Below, piece after piece: positions 46,801-57,990 of a DNA stretch of 64,000 nucleotides. Both the position numbers and the translations under genes were made by a program. The stretch comes from Ischnura elegans. Taxonomy: Eukaryota; Arthropoda; Insecta; Odonata; Coenagrionidae. The stretch spans positions 16,696,744 to 16,760,743 of the forward strand of contig NC_060248.1 in the NCBI RefSeq assembly GCF_921293095.1. The letters are read 5' to 3'. Numbering within the stretch: the first letter of the stretch is position 1; each line of letters starts with the position of its first letter. A model generated the notes under the pieces. It did not search any database. It was not told the DNA's origin and was given only the letters and a program-made list of their open reading frames with translations.

Positions 46801-48068
46801 TTTAAGATGCGATCGTTAGTGTACGCCATCCTCCAAACTACCCCCAAAATGTACCCCCTCTAAAAATGACCCCCTCCCCCCCCCCCCCCCCCCCCCGGAA
46901 TTTTTCTATTGCTACAGCCTTGGATTAATTGGTTATCGCTCTATAATTCGGTGAAATAGCCGATGTAGAAACTTATAGCCGTTGAAGTTTCCAGTTTATA
47001 ACGTTTCTTTGTTCGTATCTTTATTGTTATTGTTTTCCCCCGCAAACAGGTAATTTCCACTTGACGTGAGAACTGATCATTTCCCCGCTCAGCCTTCCTC
47101 TATTCCTCGAAATAAGTCCTAAGAATTCCGTGGAACAAACCAGGAAGAAAGGTATTAGAAGGGAAGAATATTCTTAACAAGACCAAAGCAAAGAGACCCG
47201 TCACCACCAAGGCGGGGGAAAATGAAAAGACCGTCCAGCATCTACAGAAATACCTAAAAGAAAGGGAAAAAACCAACACCGGTAGTCACAGCACTCGCAT
47301 CTCCGCCCGGATTAGCAGATTTCACTTGCCGCGAGAGGGTCAAGGTTAATTGGCTGAAGGACCACTTCTCAATTCCTTTATAGAGAATTCAATGGCCAAC
47401 AATAAGAGCGAATTTCAAATACGGAAAGGTTTTTGCGGAATTGCAAGCATTACGCATGGTAAAAAATGATAGGTATCCACTTCCCTTTTGGAAATTTCAT
47501 AAATCATGTACATATCCATAAATCGGGAATATAATCTTCATGCTATTGGAATTTGGCCCTTTACTTTTATTTAATAAATACTTTATTCAGGTATAGCGAC
47601 CAGAAATTTAACCAATCACGGATACCATAATATGAAGATGACACGAGAAAGAAGCTGGTGTCTACATCATGCATTACTCACCCATTATTTTTTAATCATC
47701 CCGCAAAAAAAGAGCGAGTGTCAAGGCATATCAACATGCAAAATATTTTCCCAAGGTGCTGTGAAATAAATATTTTTTCAGAGCCAATACCTTCTCTCAT
47801 TCAAATTCAATATCTCTTGGATTACGGACATTTAGGAAAGAAGAAAGCTGTTTCAGGATAACAAATGGTCAGGGCCGAGCGAAGGAGAGGGAAAGTCTCG
47901 GGTTAGTTATTAATCCATGACATCATACCTTGGCTATTGAGCGTTCAGGTGCGTCAATAAGTCCCCTGAGGAAGATGAGATCGGTGTCCTTGGCCACTAA
48001 CACATCCTCCGCGGCTGCGTTGGAGCCTTCGATTTCTCCTTGGCTTTCCCCAAGCCTTTGAAAGGCTC
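34664..48068 (-). CDS. vari: Varicose / MPP2-MPP6-type MAGUK scaffold (L27-PDZ-SH3-HOOK-GUK), 5' end missing
   Basis: Twelve coding exons on the minus strand, all with GT-AG introns and consistent phases: 48068-47929, 44806-44660, 44007-43768, 42412-42212, 41387-41307, 41148-40985, 40900-40759, 40622-40412, 39944-39742, 37535-37413, 36348-36274 and 34840-34664. They total 1904 coding bases (~634 aa), with a natural TAA after QWVPLSWVY. The domain order is an L27 region ([16 protein letters not shown]... and a second L27), PDZ ([20 protein letters not shown]), SH3 ([10 protein letters not shown]...WWQARKV), a basic HOOK and a guanylate-kinase-like domain. Such proteins are membrane-associated adaptors; in Drosophila the homologue is a septate-junction scaffold needed in epithelia and trachea. 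The GUK P-loop reads [10 protein letters not shown], degenerate as in non-catalytic MAGUKs. The C-terminal WVY matches the MPP2/MPP6 subgroup rather than MPP5/stardust. The start codon lies in an exon upstream of 48068 (that exon must end in phase 1) and was not found. Confidence 0.9.
36274..36348 (-). CDS. vari: vari exon: 25-codon symmetric cassette inside the GUK domain
   Basis: Phase 0 on both sides, 75 bp, encoding [25 protein letters not shown]. Without it the flanking exons read [17 protein letters not shown], the uninterrupted GUK consensus, so this exon is a likely alternatively spliced insert. Confidence 0.8.
37413..37535 (-). CDS. vari: vari exon: GUK domain
   Basis: Phase 0, 41 codons: [41 protein letters not shown]. 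The PYVIFIAAP strand is conserved in MAGUK GUK domains. Confidence 0.88.
38640..38963 (+). pseudogene. Decayed non-LTR fragment in vari intron (continues at 39632-39690)
   Basis: It follows the copy at 52068-52500: AAAATGAAGATCAAATGGAT-like, then CCACATCATGA, GTTGAAGGACAGCTGGAAGG, AAGAATGG and TACATGGAACAGTC. Many stops. Split by the 668-bp element at 38964-39631. Confidence 0.7.
38964..39631 (-). mobile_element. 668-bp interspersed element, copy 2, inserted in a non-LTR remnant inside a vari intron
   Basis: Inverse copy of 19759-20426. The flanks ACTGGCTGAATGGA and GAGACGAGAGCTGTGTCA rejoin to give the sequence seen uninterrupted in the related non-LTR copy at 52430-52500, so both element boundaries are approximately fixed. 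Confidence 0.8.
39742..39944 (-). CDS. vari: vari exon: GUK domain middle
   Basis: It encodes [40 protein letters not shown] and [11 protein letters not shown]. The [18 protein letters not shown] and LDCSP motifs align with the GMP-binding region of guanylate kinases. Confidence 0.9.
40412..40622 (-). CDS. vari: vari exon: basic HOOK and start of guanylate-kinase-like domain
   Basis: It encodes [40 protein letters not shown] then [20 protein letters not shown]. The basic ISKKKRK stretch is a candidate protein-4.1/FERM-binding HOOK. It ends in phase 1. Confidence 0.92.
40759..40900 (-). CDS. vari: vari exon: end of SH3 and HOOK region
   Basis: One base completes the split Gly codon, then [34 protein letters not shown] and IGICGTR. 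GLVPS is the usual end of the SH3 fold, and the [10 protein letters not shown] helix is characteristic of the MPP2/6 group. Confidence 0.88.
40985..41148 (-). CDS. vari: vari exon: SH3 domain
   Basis: It encodes [46 protein letters not shown], with the ALYDY-like and WW signatures of a MAGUK SH3. It ends in phase 2. Confidence 0.92.
41307..41387 (-). CDS. vari: vari exon: PDZ-SH3 linker, 27 codons
   Basis: It encodes [20 protein letters not shown]...IKGQ between aattag and |gttagt. It is symmetric (81 bp, phase 0-0), so skipping would keep the frame. Confidence 0.8.
41549..41780 (-). mobile_element. tRNA-derived SINE in a vari intron
   Basis: Read on the minus strand, it begins with a tRNA-like head: TAGATGAGTGGGTGAAGTGC (A box) and ATCTCATGTTCATATC (B box). 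A body follows with CAGAGCCTTCGGTTTCCTCC and GAGGGAAAGGAACTGGACCC. Boundaries are approximate. Confidence 0.6.
42212..42412 (-). CDS. vari: vari exon: PDZ domain core
   Basis: Phase 0, 67 codons. It encodes [20 protein letters not shown] then the [21 protein letters not shown] segment, the classic PDZ pattern. The carboxylate-binding GLGF-like loop is split by the upstream intron as EPL|GLTV. Confidence 0.92.
42790..42905. repeat. Strong hairpin, ~44-bp arms, in a vari intron
   Basis: The arm containing AAAGAAGAACTTTGTGCTTT and CACATTAATATTAAT is repeated in inverted orientation as ATTAATACTAATGTGAAAGC and ACAAAGTTCTTCTTTTTTAA, with only a few mismatches and about 25 bases between. Confidence 0.85.
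43768..44007 (-). CDS. vari: vari exon: end of second L27 and Ser/Gly-rich linker
   Basis: Phase 0, 80 codons. It starts [19 protein letters not shown], continues into a low-complexity Ser/Gly/Asn linker, then the first PDZ strand ([15 protein letters not shown]). Confidence 0.9.
44660..44806 (-). CDS. vari: vari exon: L27 domain, 49 codons
   Basis: Phase 0 at both ends. It encodes [15 protein letters not shown]... to [10 protein letters not shown], amphipathic helices typical of L27 heterodimerisation modules. Confidence 0.9.
46741..46896. repeat. G-run and 21-base C-run in a vari intron
   Basis: A run of about 13 G lies near 46752 and an uninterrupted C-run at 46876-46896, with C-rich sequence between. 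It resembles the G/C-rich terminal parts of the local MITEs, but no clean inverted ends were found. Confidence 0.5.
47929..48068 (-). CDS. vari: vari exon: first L27 helix region (most 5' exon found)
   Basis: The acceptor ttactgcacag precedes GA|GCC TTT CAA, and the donor is AAG|gtatga. It encodes [14 protein letters not shown]...[25 protein letters not shown], the start of the tandem L27 unit. The acceptor phase needs one base from an unseen upstream exon. Confidence 0.85.
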
Positions 48069-51000
48069 CTGTGCAGTAAGAAAACAGAAATGAGCAATTT
48101 AGGAATGGTCACGTAAGGAAGAAGTGATGATGCTGACATATCGTAGGGGCTCTTCATCTTAAAAGGTATAATCACAGCTAGGCTAGTGGTAAGCTCGTAG
48201 GTATTGCAGAAAATTATTTCTGAGAGAAGAAGAGAGAAGCAGCATCCTACTAATTAAATGCTAGTAGATTTAAGAATGATGTACGTGATCGAAGTGGAAG
48301 GAAACTGCAAAGAAAAAATTGGTCCATAGTGCTCGGCTTCGGAATTGAAGGTGGATAAATTGGTACGATACTACCCATGAAACAAGTATGTGTCTGATTT
48401 CTGTCAGACACATACTTGTTACAGATATTAATTCGTTCTATAATATGTTCCCACCCGGGTTGAAAACCCAAGAAAATTTCATTCATTCAATACACCAAGA
48501 GAATAAACGTGAATGATCTATCCCAAAAGTGCTGGAGGGCAATGTATAGTAGGTAAATTAAAAAAATTATCACATTATTCGGAGTTCTTACCTCAAGATC
48601 AAAAAATAAATATTCCGCATTTCATTACATTTTGAACCAAATTGGCAAGACCACGACGTATATCCAGCCGCGTTCAACTCGATCCAACTTCAAAAGCTTT
48701 GACAGAATTTCCACTTGGCTATGCGCTTATGAAACCATTCTCATCATAGAAAATACTGGACAAGACACAACAGAGCTGCTTCTTACGGACTCATCGGCAG
48801 AATAGCAGTGAGGCGTATAAACACGTTTCCTGATATTCACGAGGAGACATTAAGTTTCGCAGTTCCCAAGCTGTTAGACCGTACCCGTCGGAACATAGAA
48901 AGACAAAAGTGCTGTAATGGTTTGAAGGGGAAGATTACGCCACCTGGGAAGTTGTGTCACTTGCTAAGTGAAGCCCCACGAAGGCTGTCCGCGTGGATGA
49001 GTCATTAAAAAAAATTAGTTTCAGGTTGCGATAACCGAAAAAGCCTTTGTCTCCCACACTTATTTATCTCGGACAGTAAAAATAACTTGCCATAAAATGG
49101 AAAATTTCACATATTTTTTTAGCAGAGTAAAGTGCGAGAAAAAATTTTTGGCATATTTAAGGCGAATTTTCATGAAGCGCAATGCTGCTGCGATAAAAGT
49201 GCCGTGTTTCCAATATGCTTGGCGAGGTAGGATGGCAATCTTTACAGAAGCACAGAGCAAAGTATATGCTAGATTTACTTCGTAAATTCGGAGAAGATTT
49301 CTTCTCAGATGACGTGAAATATATCCTTCGTGTACCGTCGCACTATGGAAGACATGATCACGAGAAGAAAATATAGGAAGTAGACTGCAAAACAGAGAGA
49401 TTTTAAAATGCCATACCTCCGCGTACTATAATTAATAGCAACGGTGTCTCGATCAATGAAATATTTGGTGTCACACGCTTGGACGTCTCATGCATGCTTA
49501 TTATTCCATTTGTCTAACCTAGCATTCATTTTCCACAGGATTGACTAACCTTAGAAAATTTTTCCTTTGCATAAATATAGACGTACATTTATTTATTATA
49601 AGCCATATTTTTATAATCATATGGTGTGCATGCATGCTGCAGGTGCTGCAGGCGACCCTCTGCCAAACACACTACACGTAGATACACGAGTGCCCGCGTG
49701 CGTACATCGCAAACACATTCACCATCAACATTGCAAATTGTAAATACCCAAAATTGCGTAAAAGCACGAATGAATGTCAAGACTGGTCTAATTTGTACCT
49801 GGTCTAATTTCGTGAATCTATGCGAGAATTTTTCCCACCACGTACTTTACACGGGTAAATGCAACGTGTAAATACTGCCTTACACGTAACACACAAACAT
49901 TTTAAATGCTTTAAAGTTTGGACGGGTGCAGCGCCTACAGAAAGTAATTTAGTACATGTATGAATGCATATCCTTAATTTGTGGAAAGGTTTTAGGAATG
50001 ACAAGAGAGATCTGAAATATAAATTCAGTGACCTATGAGCAAAACCGAAGACAAATTCTTCTACTGAAGTCTTTAGGAAAAAATACTTCCATTTCTGGAA
50101 ATTTTTTTTAGGCATCTATTTTTTTACATTATGGAAACAATTTTGTCTTACTATTCAGTTTCGTCAGAAATTTTGAATTATAAACAAAAATAACAATGTA
50201 GATACTTAATTGCAAAAATTATAATAATGTCCTTTTTGTTCCTTAAAGTCATCTTGATCACATCCTTGGGTAGAGGTATTAAATCAACAAGAAAGAAAGA
50301 GAGAAACGCGACTTGGCAAGAGAAGGAAGGAGCCAAAAGTCATTTTTGCAAAGGTTTTATTCACTTACATATCCATCCAAGCTATGAAGAAGTTCCTTTG
50401 TATTCCCATTTTAGCTTGACCTACAAAAGCAGTCAATCAAGCGAAATACACAGCTGACAGATCGAGGCTGGGATAAATTAATTACTCTCGGTCAGCCCCC
50501 AATAAGAGTGATCAGATTAGTAACTATAACCTCTTCCATATCCCTAATTATCTTTATCCTGTAATTCTCAATTCACGTGTTCATATGTTAAATGTGCCAC
50601 ACTTCCTGCGCCGACACAAAAGTTTTTCTCAAGGAAAATCGCGGCTATAGTTATGAAAAAGTGATCACTTTCTAAATTTTTCAAAGTATAATCTCGGAGA
50701 CAATAGTTAACATTAGCGAGGAATCACGCATCTTCTAACCGTTATTCCGGCTAGATTTTCTTTACATTACGTTAGAAATAGAAGAAAATTTAATTTTATG
50801 AGCAAATATCTAAGATGGATCCCGCGTAAATAAATTAGCCAATAATTTATTTTAGACGGATAAATACGGAAACTAAGGTTTAGCTCCAAAAATAGACACA
50901 CAAAAATCTACTGAGCTTGAAAAATAATATGAGGCGTAGGTTTGAGTGAAAATTTATCGGCTTACGCTAACGACGACGACAATGCAGGCCAACCTCTAGA

Positions 51001-51780
51001 ATTTATGAAAAAAAAAGAAAATACTCGAATAATGATGCAATTGTTTTTCAGAAAAACGAATGCATCAACTAAGGCTCATTTCGCAAAGTTATAAACTGAA
51101 ATAATCATACGGTACAGACAATTTTTTTTTCAAATGAAATCGAAAGGGCACGGATATAAATTTAAATAAAAGAACATTCAGCAGCCCAAAGAATGAGCCC
51201 CAAGTCGGAGCTTGACACGTTGACTATTATGGATAAATTAACCGGGTGGGAATCCCGAAAAGAGTTTGCCCACATTATTCGCCGGGAAAGCATCAAGTCA
51301 TATTTTCTGTAAACTGCCAAAAGGAAATAGCACACGTCGTCAACCGTTATTTTCCCACGGCCTTGGGGCCGAGTCACCAAATATGCTTCAGCATAAAAAT
51401 TATTAAATACTGGAAGAAAGGTTTGAAATCATCGACTGTGGCAGTTTGTCGATGGTCATACTTCAGCCGCGATAGATATTAGAAATTGCGCAGTGAACTT
51501 TTTTTCAAAATTATAAATCTATTTATTAGGTAACTACCGAGAAGGAAAAAGTGCTGCGATTTAAGCTGGAACTACCACGACATAACAACGATTCAAATCA
51601 ATGCAATTATGGAGATTCGGGAACTGACCAGCCGGAAATATCGACGCCTCACTTTCAATATACATATACCTACGACTCCCTTCCCCAATGCCTTCGCAGC
51701 AGTTTAAGGTCAAAGTTCAAAGCATTCGCACGCAGTCGAATCGTTGAAATTATTCAGCAGGCAGCATTAAAAGAATAGAC
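48069..51780. other. Upstream of the last placed vari exon; unassigned
   Basis: No convincing exon. A small inverted repeat (TGTGTCTGATTTCTGTCAGACACA) lies near 48390-48413. Could be vari intron or flanking DNA. Confidence 0.3.
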
Positions 51781-51948
51781 CAAACTTAGCCTTTACAAAA
51801 TCAATTTTGATACACTTCTAGATATAATCCGTCAGCTTACGCAATTGTTTTGGTAGGAGAGCAATAAATTCTCGCTATTTACCTAATGCTGCCATTTAAT
51901 TGAATATATTGAAGTGTATCAAAATTGATTTTGTAAAGACTAAGTTTG
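51781..51948. repeat. Fold-back MITE with ~38-bp inverted arms
   Basis: CAAACTTAGCCTTTACAAAA ... TTTTGATACACTTC at the left is mirrored at the right as GAAGTGTATCAAAATTG ... CAAAGACTAAGTTTG-like sequence, with one or two mismatches. Total about 168 bp. Confidence 0.8.
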
Positions 51949-52029
51949 TTTAAATATAATTCCCTTCAATAGAATGAGCACATCAAGAATAATTTTATTA
52001 ATTTTTTTAATTATTTTATTTGTTTATTA

Positions 52030-52500
52030 TTTAGAATGATTTTACACTTCACCGATTAATTACATTCGTGAAGGTATCCATGCTCCTATACGGAAGTGAG
52101 GCATGGACAATGACCGCAGCGGAGAAAGCAAGGATAGAGGCCTTTGAAATGTGGTGCTACAGAAGAATGATGAAAATCAAATGGATCGACCGAGTTAGTA
52201 ACGAGGAAGTCCTAAGAAGGGTAGGAGAGAAGAGAAGCCTCACGAAAACCATAATAAGAAGACGGAACAACCTCATAGGCCACATCTTGAGACATGATGG
52301 CCTGATGAAGACAATCGTCGAAGGACAGGTGGAAGGCAAGAATGGAAAAGGAAAACCTCGAACAAAATATATGGAACAAGTAAAGAGAGATGTGAAAGAG
52401 AAGAAATACGTAGGAGTGAAAAGATTAGCTGATAGGAGAACTGAGTGGAGAGCTGCGTCAAACCAATCCTAGGATTGTTGACCAGTGATGATGATGATCT
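52030..52500 (+). pseudogene. Non-LTR retrotransposon 3' fragment, open for 134 codons
   Basis: It encodes MLLYGSEAWTMTAAEKARIE, FEMWCYRRMMKIKWIDRVSN, HILRHDGLMKTIVEGQVEGK and LADRRTEWRAASNQS, followed by a GATGATGATGAT tail. Same family type as 29650-30050 and 38640-38963. 5'-truncated. Confidence 0.8.
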
Positions 52501-52949
52501 AGGATCGCTACAGAAATTTTAACACGGTGCAGAGCATTCACTGATTGGAATTTACACGCCTATCTCTACAGGAGAGAATCGCTGTTTGATTAGCCTAACT
52601 TTAAGAAGTGTGGATATCTCTATAGATGACATATTTGGCAGCTTTTCAGAAGGTATTTCGCAAACTTAAGTAAGAACATTTGTCTTCACGAAAGACTTAA
52701 TTGGAGCGACCGATAGAAAAGAGGGCCCAATTCGGAGATGAACTGACCGAATGTCTATTCCGGTAATTACTCACATGTTCACAGAAATTAAGTGAAATAA
52801 TGGAAATAATAGTTGAAATTCAATGATTCAGACAAAAGAATTGCTGGAGCTGAATGTAACTTTGTACCACTCTTTGGAGCTGAGAAGTAGGATATTCGCT
52901 AATTTCCCTTTTTTAAGCTTAATAAAAATAACATCAGCGGAATAACGTG

Positions 52950-53295
52950 TTTTTATGAGCTCGGCGATTGTCAACTCACACTTTGTTGTTCACACTTCAC
53001 TACCGCACACCTCACTTGTTCGTGATATTTTGCTCAAAATTAATAATTTAACGATACCTCATCTTTCTTATTCGTTAGGCATGTCTCCGCGTGACTTATT
53101 CCTTTTTCCAAAAATAAAGAGAACTTTGAAGGGCCGTCGTTTTGCAAGCATGTATGTCATTAAAACAAATCGCTGAGAGAGTTAACGGCTATCCCAAAGA
53201 TCGAGTTTGAGAATGAAGCATAGGATTGGAAGAAGTGCAGACACAAGTGCATATTATATAACGTGAACTATTTTGAAAGCGACAACATTAAATAG
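52950..53295 (+). pseudogene. Mariner transposase C-terminal remnant
   Basis: It reads LVRDILLKINNLTIPHLSYS, then SPRDLFLFPKIKRTLKGRRF. This is the YSPDLAPxDFFLFPKLKxxLKGxRF signature of mariner transposases with the third catalytic residue region (SPRD for the usual APCD). After that the reading shifts frame but still shows KIEFEN.., CRHKC and NYFE-like words. Broken and 5'-truncated. Confidence 0.75.
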
Positions 53296-53448
53296 ACAGT
53301 AGAAAGATAGATAGAAGGTTGACGAATAAATATATATATATGTTTAAAAAAATTAAATATCCGTTTGTTTCTGATAACGTATCGTATAGCGCTTGCTAAC
53401 AGCGCCACTCATTGTCAGTATGATTGTTGCGCGTGCGGTAGCCACGTT

Positions 53449-53754
53449 CAGGGGCTCAGCTAGGAATTAAGGCTGGGGGCGGGGGGTTTAGGTGCAACTA
53501 CTAGTAGTACCGGTGTGTGGGGGGTGTGGAATACCCATTAGGATAAGCGTCAGGTGCGAGATTAATATATTGCGGAATTTTAAGATAAATGGTTCAAAAA
53601 GGTGATTTTTACGGCTTTCTGAGGGATATTTTATAAATCCTTACCCTATTCTATTAATAACATTAATCCAATTAAGTAAAATGGATTAAACTTAAAAATT
53701 TCTCTGAGCTCTGGGGGGGTTTAACCCCCAAAACTCCCCCTCGCTGCGCCACTG
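53449..53754 (+). mobile_element. hAT-type MITE (CAGKGGCGCAGC family), 53-kb copy
   Basis: It begins CAGGGGCTCAGCTAGGAATT and ends CCTCGCTGCGCCACTG. Flanks are GCCACGTT (53441-53448) and GTCACGTT (53755-53762), an 8-bp duplication with one mismatch. Confidence 0.85.
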
Positions 53755-53762
53755 GTCACGTT

Positions 53763-56700
53763 AACGCCTACACTCATTCAGGGTTCGGTTCCCAAAGCGG
53801 TCAGAGGCTTGCGTTGTTTTTTCATTCACCCGCCCGGCTCTCCCGTCCACCGGCTGCGAAATGCGGTCCAATTACATGCGTCATCGCATCCCTGCACTGC
53901 CGTGCTCCTACTTCCTGGCAGCCCGCTTGTTACGAATTAAGTGTGCACTAATAGAGCGGATGCTTCCTCGAGCGAATATTACGAAAGCAACTTGGGCTTT
54001 CTTTGGCCTTGGTGCAACCCACGGGTGAGCGTGTAGGTCAAAGCATTTCTCTCGCCCCGAAATAAAAAATAAATAAGCCCAGTGGCTGTCGATAGAACGA
54101 CGCTCGCGTGAATTGACCACTAATATTACGCACAATGAGAGGTTTCCCAAGTCGGCCCCTAAATGTGCTGTCCACCCACCGCGCATTTAAAGGGCTTTAC
54201 AAAATTCGCCGCTCGCTAGGCTGGCGGTACGGCGTTCCTGTTTTCAGGGAAAATAAACTATAATTGGGTCTAAATAAAACTAAACTATAATTTCAAACCG
54301 AAAGTTAGAGGAAATTATGTAACCTGGCTAATTCATAATTTCTCGACGCTTTTAATCGTGTGTGTAACTAGTCTATCACAAAATCTGAGAATAAATGAAT
54401 CGCTCATTACCCATCGCCGCGTAAACTTGAATAACACGACTATTTTTCTGCCCCTTCCGAGCGTTGGCTCCGATGATGGCGGAAAAATGACCATTTCACA
54501 TAAATCTTTTCCGCGACGGCTCAAGGGATAAAAATCCCGCCCCTTTTTCCATCACTCAACACGTCCCTTTCCTGTCGCTGAAACCATCGCTGGAGCCATC
54601 TTTCAGTCAATGAGAATGCACGGCCAGTGACAGCGATTCTAACACCACGTTTTCCTTTTCATGGAATGACAGTTGTACATACAGAAAGTGATGAAAAAGG
54701 GAGGGTGGGAATGAACGTGTGATTCAGAAAATGATGGATCGAGCGATCACTGTTTTGGTTCCTGAAAACCTATCGTTGGAGTTGACACTCCGAGGATCGG
54801 AAAAAATGATCGTGCGATTCAGCCATAACTTATGGCAGGCTGTAGCATAAGAAGCAAACAATCACAAATTCCCATTCTTTAAGATTTGACGGCTGCTGTG
54901 CCTTTGAAATCTGATAATTCGTGGGAAAAGAAATGAGAAAAATAAAGAAAACGTAAATACCGCAGTCTGAATTAGTCTATTGAATTATTTGGCATGACCG
55001 TAGCATGCGATGATACTCCTTAATAAACAATATTATATTTTAAATGTTTAAATGAAATAAAATGGGGTGCGTAAGTGAGGGGGCCGAGAAGACTCTCCCG
55101 GAAGGAGCATTTATATCCCCTTATCAATCCTAGTGTATACGCCCATGTGATGAATTCTCTAATAAAAACGAGAAATAGATACCTTAACCTTTTGAAGACC
55201 GAACTAACTTACCAACTGATTATAATTTTTTTGCACATCCTACATATTTTAAAACTAATTTAGAGGTATCATGAAAGACAACCCGAACAAAAATTTTAAA
55301 TGCGTTTTAAAGCATGTTCTCAAATGGGAACATGCCAAAAAATGTTGATATTGCTTGAAAAATAAATGTACACCTGAGCAAAAAAAATCAAGTTTAACAG
55401 CGTAATATACATTGATATTTTGGATAAATGAGCATTTGTTACTGGAGAGCGAGTGTAGGGGAAAATATTGAATAAACCGAATGCTCATTTACAGAGGTGA
55501 TGGTGATGGTGATGCTGATTACAGAGGTGATAACCAATTTTGAAAAAGTGTAATTAACGACCAATGTATGCATAAGTCATGCAATTCACTTAAAAAAACT
55601 TCCATACTTTGTTTGCATAACAAAAGCTATGAAAGTAATTACAGAAACGAAATATAATTTGCATGGACTTTTATAAATCTGTCCCCAAATGGGAATATTG
55701 TACTGTAAAGGTTAATATTTTGATTACTATCGTTCACAATTTTTTGGTTCTCGATTGCGATCGAATTTGAAAGATAAAGAGAACCGAATATTCACGTTTT
55801 TCGGTCCGTCGCCTACTTCTCGAGCTATTAACGGCGAAATACCGAAGGCTTCACCCTTTTCGCAAAAAAGTTCATGAGGTCTGCGACTCTTGCCGAGCGG
55901 CTCACCGCTTTTCCGCTGCTTCTCGGCCTCGGGCATGCACCTCACGTGGTTCGCACGAGTCATAAACTCTCTAATGAATGATTATTCCCTTCAAAGATTG
56001 GGTCTTTCTGAATGACTTGATGTACCAAAACTTTAATGACGTCACTAACTCATGAAATGTGGGCGGCAACCTTTTCATTTGGAGGATATAAGAAAATGGC
56101 TGCAGGTGGAAGACTCTTTTTTTCGCCTTAACTAATCTTTTCCATTTATCTACCGAATTCTTTTTAATTTTATTGCCATTTCGGGTCCGAGAGAAAGACG
56201 CCATTACATTTGTTGCATGGCGTCTACCTATGTTTAATGCATGCTCTGTGGTGTTTGGTAGCCAAAACGAAGGAAAATAAGACTCCATTCGAGACCACCA
56301 ATGTTTCTTCCAGAGCGTTTATTGGTTTTTGTTCTGCCGTCGCGTCGACCTAAATGGACGTCCCGAAACGTGATCCAGTGGGCCCCGGCCGCCGCCCGTC
56401 CTCGCTTCCCGCATGTCACGTCCGCTATTCCACTGCAGATAAGCAGCCTTTAAAGAGTCATTTAAAGCTACGAGCGATGGGAATCAGGCAACCTTGGAGT
56501 GAATTAAGCAGACGACGAGAAAAATCCAAATGGGAGCTCACATGCAGTCACGCCAGCTGAGGTCTGCCCACTAAAAATCACTCTTCTCAGTCCGTAATTA
56601 TGGTGAGGAATTGAGAAGAGCCACTATTCTTCTAAGACGTAACTCTCTCTCTCTCTCTCGCCCGGTCGCATTTTATCTTCATTTCATTTCGCATTATAAG

Positions 56701-57462
56701 TTTAAAATGTATCATACTTAAATTTTTAGAGCAGATCATCGAGTCATAAGTAAATTCATCGAGTGAGTAAGACTGTATACAAATGGTAGTTGATGCCCGA
56801 GTGTCTATTTAAAATGGAAGGGGCGGACTGAAGAAGAACAATCCGAAGAGCAGAAATATTACTACAGCCTACATTTTATTCGCGAGGGTATTATCACCAG
56901 ACGTTAACAATACTAGGGTACGTTTGACGCATTATACGCACAATTGTCTCATTGCCTTATATTTTCAAATTTAAAAATGCCATCTGTTTTGCTTCCGTGA
57001 AAAATTCTCCTTCGTAACTCATTCGATAGACGTTCCTTCGTTTTTCTTCGCGTCCGAACGTCCTTCGACGATTGTCTTCAAGTTAAGACCTATGATGAAA
57101 ATTTTCATGGATGAGAAAATCAATCAATTCTATCGAAGAAAAAAATAACACGATCTAGGTCTCGGATCAATACATTAACAATCGGGAATAAAATGATTGT
57201 CACAGCGAATCCGTTTGCATGAATAGAGAATAGATGGGATGAGCCTAATTGATTAAAATGAAGTATAAGCTGGGATAACAGGGGACACCCAAAGCCATTG
57301 GCAGAATGAGGAAGTGAATGGGATGGGTAAGTAGGTAAGGCACCATTGGAATAGGAGAGGGTTGGCGGTCGAAAAGGAATGAACAACTATACAAATGCGT
57401 TCATTTTGCACATAACAAAGAAGTACTGAGATTTAAAATTCGGTCGCATGAAATAATAATTA
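53763..57462. other. Unassigned sequence with GC-rich, CpG-containing patches
   Basis: Patches at about 54190-54240, 55800-55960 and 56330-56440 are richer in CpG than the surroundings and could be regulatory or first-exon DNA. No splice-supported exon was found. A (CT)n run lies at 56643-56659. Confidence 0.3.
56643..56659. repeat. (CT)n microsatellite
   Basis: Uninterrupted CT dinucleotides, eight units. Confidence 0.8.
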
Positions 57463-57990
57463 TTACAGTATTCTACCGATTAAGGTAGGTTTCCATGTAG
57501 TACAAAAGAAGTGATCTGGGAGCCTCCCTTTCCTTCCAGCACTACCTTCTTTAATTCACTGTAAGGCCTACTCCCTTTCAATCTATTTAAAAATCCAATT
57601 CTTTTCCTTCCCCTCCCTCATTTCCCTAACATTCTACCCTCTAACACCATTTTCAACATCCCCTCCTCGCTAAGTACTCCCTCCATCCATACCTTCTGTC
57701 TCCTCCGTACCACTCCGTACCCCATCTAAAAGCTGCCTCTCCTCGCCAACCATATCCAGCACTTCGTCGTTCCTTTTCCTCTCCGTCCATTTCACCCTCT
57801 CCATTCTTCTCCATACCCACATCTCGAATGCCTCCAATCTTCTCTCGTCTTCTTTCCTCAGTGTCCACGTTTCCGCACCGTAGAGCGCTACACTCCAGAT
57901 CAAACTCTTCACTAACCTTTTCTTCAAACTCTTACATAACGATCCTCTGAGAAGCTCCTTCCTGTTCACGAACGCCTCCTTTGCTAGGTA
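57463..57990 (-). pseudogene. Non-LTR retrotransposon 3' end, best copy of the family in the window
   Basis: On the minus strand it encodes FVNRKELLRGSLCKSLKKRL, KSLIWSVALYGAETWTLRKE, DERRLEAFEMWVWRRMERVK and EVLDMVGEERQLLDGV before a frame break. It ends in a 3' UTR with CCTTAATCGGTAGAATACTG and a TAATAATT tail. It serves as the uninterrupted reference for the split copy at 13310-15460. Confidence 0.85.

Larger units (their letters stand above)
34665..48067 (-). other. vari: Introns of vari: repeats and unassigned sequence
   Basis: The 37.5-39.7 kb intron holds a decayed non-LTR fragment split by a 668-bp inverted-repeat element. The 41.39-42.21 kb intron holds a tRNA-derived SINE. The 42.41-43.77 kb intron holds a strong hairpin. 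The 44.81-47.93 kb intron holds a GC-rich patch (about 46.2-46.65 kb) and G/C homopolymers. Other vari introns are AT-rich, and I see nothing interpretable in them. Confidence 0.5.

Noticed and set aside
51540-51778. Frame with RSSLRSKFKAFARSRIVEII resembling a BESS-type motif
   Set aside because: The similarity is short and there is no MADF partner, splice site or start context; not enough to call a gene.
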